Origin: Branchiostoma floridae
Lineage: Eukaryota > Chordata > Leptocardii > Amphioxiformes > Branchiostomatidae
Direction: 5' to 3'
Assembly (NCBI RefSeq): GCF_000003815.2
Contig: NC_049992.1
Location: 3,333,703 to 3,397,702 of the forward strand
DNA length: 64,000 nt
Shown: piece after piece, positions 63,445 through 64,000 of the stretch
Layout: every line of letters begins with the position of its first letter
Position numbering within the stretch: position 1 is the first letter of the stretch
The notes under the pieces: model-generated
The model's database searches: none
What the model was told of the DNA's origin: nothing
What the model saw: only the letters and a program-made list of their open reading frames with translations
Made by a program: the position numbers and the translations under genes

Positions 63445-63670
63445 TTAGACTAGCGAGTCCCAATTAAAATCGTCCTCTATATCGTCGTTAGTGAACTGTG
63501 AGGCCGCGGACTCCACTGGGATGGGGTGCTGCGGCCGCGGGTGCGCCCGCGGGCTGACGCTGTGGTGCGACCCGAGGGACGACGTGCTCCCGCTGGCATT
63601 CATCACGCTCAGGTGGTTCCCGGAGAGGTGCATGGAACCCGTCATGGACGTCCGGGTGCCAAGGCTGCCA
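63445..63670 (-). CDS. C-terminal exon of an unrecognised protein (partial)
   Basis: Acceptor CTATCTCCAG/TGGCAGCC (exon start 63670) and stop TAG at 63447-63445 give 75 residues: GSLGTRTSMTGSMHLSGNHL..., a Ser/His/Pro-rich stretch, then an acidic end NDDIEDDFNWDSLV. The last residues S-L-V fit a class I PDZ-binding motif. GC-rich codons and a clean acceptor support a real exon. The rest of the gene lies beyond the right edge. It looks like the cytoplasmic tail of a membrane or scaffold protein, but I do not recognise the family. The start of this exon is the first unit of a tandem repeat. Confidence 0.6.
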
Positions 63671-64000
63671 CTGGAGATAGTCGAGATAGAAGAACTAAAT
63701 GCAATGTATAATGGACAGTAGATAACTCTGTTTTAGGATAAGTGCATGGAACCCGTCATGGACGTCCGGGTGCCAAGGCTGCCACTGGACACAGATAGGA
63801 TAGAACAAATGAATATAGACAGTAGAAAACTCTTAGGTAGCTTCAGCATGGAGCTGGCCATTGCAGTCTGGGTGCCGAGGCTGCCACTGGATACCGGTAG
63901 GATAGAACAAATTTCAAATATCATGGACAGTAGGTTGTTTCAGGACAAGTACATGAAGATGGTATGTCCAGGTGCCAAGGCTGCCACTGGAAGAACATCA
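63629..64000 (-). repeat. 100-113-bp tandem repeat containing exon start and acceptor
   Basis: The core TGCCAAGGCTGCCACTGG (minus strand CCAGTGGCAGCCTTGGCA) occurs at 63658, 63771, 63873 and 63973. Each unit repeats the acceptor CCAG/TGGCAGCC and the codons for GSLGT(R/Q)T. The repeat continues off the edge. Confidence 0.8.

Overview
The window looks like nuclear DNA of an invertebrate chordate, most likely amphioxus (Branchiostoma). This is an inference. It rests on intron-rich genes with GT-AG junctions, vertebrate-like CDC42, ICMT and NT5C3 proteins, many short inverted-repeat (MITE-like) elements, and a large local family of TPR genes. No species-diagnostic sequence was compared.

Left part (about 0.5-40.3 kb): five head-to-tail paralogous genes on the minus strand, called copies 1 to 5 from left to right. 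Each starts with a ~228-253 aa exon made of two TPR-like units. Two or three small exons follow. The last is a 3.0-4.1 kb exon with a Pol-beta-type nucleotidyltransferase (NTase) signature (GS...DLE, DUF294/GlnD-like), a conserved helical linker, and 10 to 18 kinesin-light-chain-like TPRs of ~44 aa. I reconstructed exon phases for all five; four give complete open frames of 1,679, 1,425, 1,471 and 1,417 aa. Every copy has one or more kappaB-type sites 5' of its first coding exon, four of the five in the canonical form, and copies 1 and 2 also carry perfect CRE palindromes. This suggests a rapidly evolving, possibly NF-kB-controlled, innate-immune-type NTase-TPR family. It is my main candidate for an undescribed system. 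The copies are mosaics, differ in TPR number, and show small lesions.

Middle part (about 42.4-53.1 kb): CDC42 (minus strand, 5 coding exons, 191 aa, CAAX = CVLL) and ICMT (plus strand, 4 exons, 280 aa) are divergently transcribed, with a CCAAT-rich region of under 0.4 kb between their inferred starts. ICMT carboxyl-methylates prenylated CAAX proteins such as CDC42, so enzyme and substrate are neighbours. A 37-bp minisatellite in the third ICMT intron repeats the exon end together with its splice donor about 27 times.

Right part (about 55.4-64 kb): a cytosolic 5'-nucleotidase III gene (NT5C3-like, plus strand, 3 coding exons, 336 aa), then about 5.7 kb of gene-poor DNA rich in MITEs, two of them with perfect 8-bp target duplications. 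Last comes the C-terminal exon of an unrecognised minus-strand gene whose 5' part is embedded in a tandem repeat running off the edge.
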